From assembly GCA_947497295.1 (NCBI GenBank), contig CANMFU010000001.1:620001-684000 (forward strand): a stretch of 64,000 nucleotides of DNA, given 5' to 3'. Shown here piece after piece: positions 63,533 to 64,000 of the stretch (within the stretch, counting starts at the first letter, position 1; every line of letters begins with the position of its first letter). Source of the stretch: an uncultured Roseovarius sp. GTDB lineage: Bacteria; Pseudomonadota; Alphaproteobacteria; Rhodobacterales; Rhodobacteraceae. The translations under genes were made by a program, and so were the position numbers. The notes below the pieces were generated by a model. The model was not told the origin of the DNA. It ran no database searches and saw nothing but the letters and a program-made list of their open reading frames with translations.

Positions 63533-64000
63533 GTTTGAAAAAAACACGACAGCGTGCGCTCAGGAACCGAAGCAGACGCCGTCCTTCGCAGCATGAACAG
63601 CCCCAAGAATTTCGCGATCTCGCATCTGGCGGCATTGCCCAAACCCGCAACGCCAATAGTGCTTTCAGGTCGGCGGCGCCTGCAATGTACTGGTGCGAAT
63701 GCACCAAGATCCGTGGCGATCTTAGCAATTTGTCGGACATCAGCACTCCGGCGGTCGAATACGGTGATTTCTCGCCACAGCAGGAGGTCGGCCAAATGTT
63801 CACGATGATCCGTGCAGTCGAATATGCGCCGCCCTGAAAGGACCAGATTTGAGCGAAATGAGGTACCCGGCCAAAAGGCCGAACAGCGCGGGGATCGTCG
63901 CCATCGGCTGGTCCTTCTTCTGATCCTCATAGCGGCGCTCTATGCGGTAATGGACCGCCACTGTGCGAGGCATCGCGCCGACTTGTGTCGTACATATCGC

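Larger units (their letters stand above)
63406..64000. other. Gene-poor end of window
   Basis: These 595 bases hold two strong hairpins near the operon end and no gene I can support. Two weak candidates exist. A minus-strand 57-codon frame (63800-63973, MPRTVAVHYRIERRYEDQKK and onward, with a hydrophobic stretch ALFGLLAGYLISLKSGPF) has no recognised family. A plus-strand frame from ATG 63824, open to the window edge (MRRPERTRFERNEV, then VLLLILIAALYAVM), has no visible ribosome-binding site. They overlap each other, so at most one is real. Confidence 0.35.

Noticed and set aside
1..64000. CRISPR array, toxin-antitoxin pair or restriction-modification system
   Set aside because: No regularly spaced repeats, no Cas motifs, no small adjacent toxin/antitoxin pair and no methyltransferase motifs were found. 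The HNH protein stands alone.

Overview
The window is about 64 kb of high-GC chromosome with closely packed genes. It looks like an alphaproteobacterium of the family Rhodobacteraceae (Roseobacter group). This is inferred from gene content and not from a database search: a short prolyl-tRNA synthetase, a DUF1476 ATP-synthase inhibitor subunit, a separate PurS/PurQ/small-PurL system, an RNase E with a large acidic insert, a GcvT-type dimethylglycine/sarcosine dehydrogenase and a PepSY/ApbE redox operon. Nearly all genes are housekeeping or metabolic. I see no prophage, integron, CRISPR array or complete insertion sequence.

Layout. 1-4.1 kb: 3' end of methylmalonyl-CoA mutase, a tRNA-Met(CAU), a glyoxalase-like protein, a TerB/DnaJ co-chaperone, a nuclease/phosphatase-fold protein and a small secreted protein. 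4.1-9.7 kb (minus): permease - hdaA - ppk1 - ppx, joining DnaA control and polyphosphate metabolism. 9.9-15.3 kb (plus): proS, a DUF2937 protein, lolC/E and lolD, an Ldh2-type dehydrogenase and a DUF4864 protein. 15.4-17.7 kb: a large beta-helix protein. 18-23.6 kb: purL (minus), a betaine-homocysteine methyltransferase, the DUF1476 gene, then purC-purS-purQ (plus). 23.7-30.2 kb: a DctB/DctD-like two-component pair whose regulator lacks the sigma-54 contact motif, then rne with a long leader. 30.3-39.3 kb: tusA, ccdA, a hydrolase/P450 pair, the dehydrogenase, a DUF2254 protein, an L,D-transpeptidase and a small lipoprotein. 39.3-46.1 kb: a CNNM/CorC protein, xerD, a large exported protein and a 49-residue membrane protein (minus), facing aroK-aroB-ymdB. 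46.1-50.4 kb: two transporters, yebC and an HNH nuclease.

50.5-54.4 kb is a gene graveyard. Frameshifted and partly deleted remains of a DUF2271 - PepSY/flavodoxin/reductase - ApbE operon can still be read, followed by unidentified debris. 54.4-63.4 kb holds an intact YceI gene and, divergent from it, a tight eight-gene operon: EEP phosphodiesterase, CDP-alcohol phosphatidyltransferase, alkaline-phosphatase/sulfatase-fold membrane enzyme, LPG-synthase-type flippase, a Tat-exported NMT1-type binding protein, its ATPase, a fused double permease and a GT4 glycosyltransferase. This operon is the best candidate for an undescribed system, perhaps a lipid head-group or glycolipid pathway tied to uptake of its precursor. 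The last 0.6 kb has no recognisable gene.
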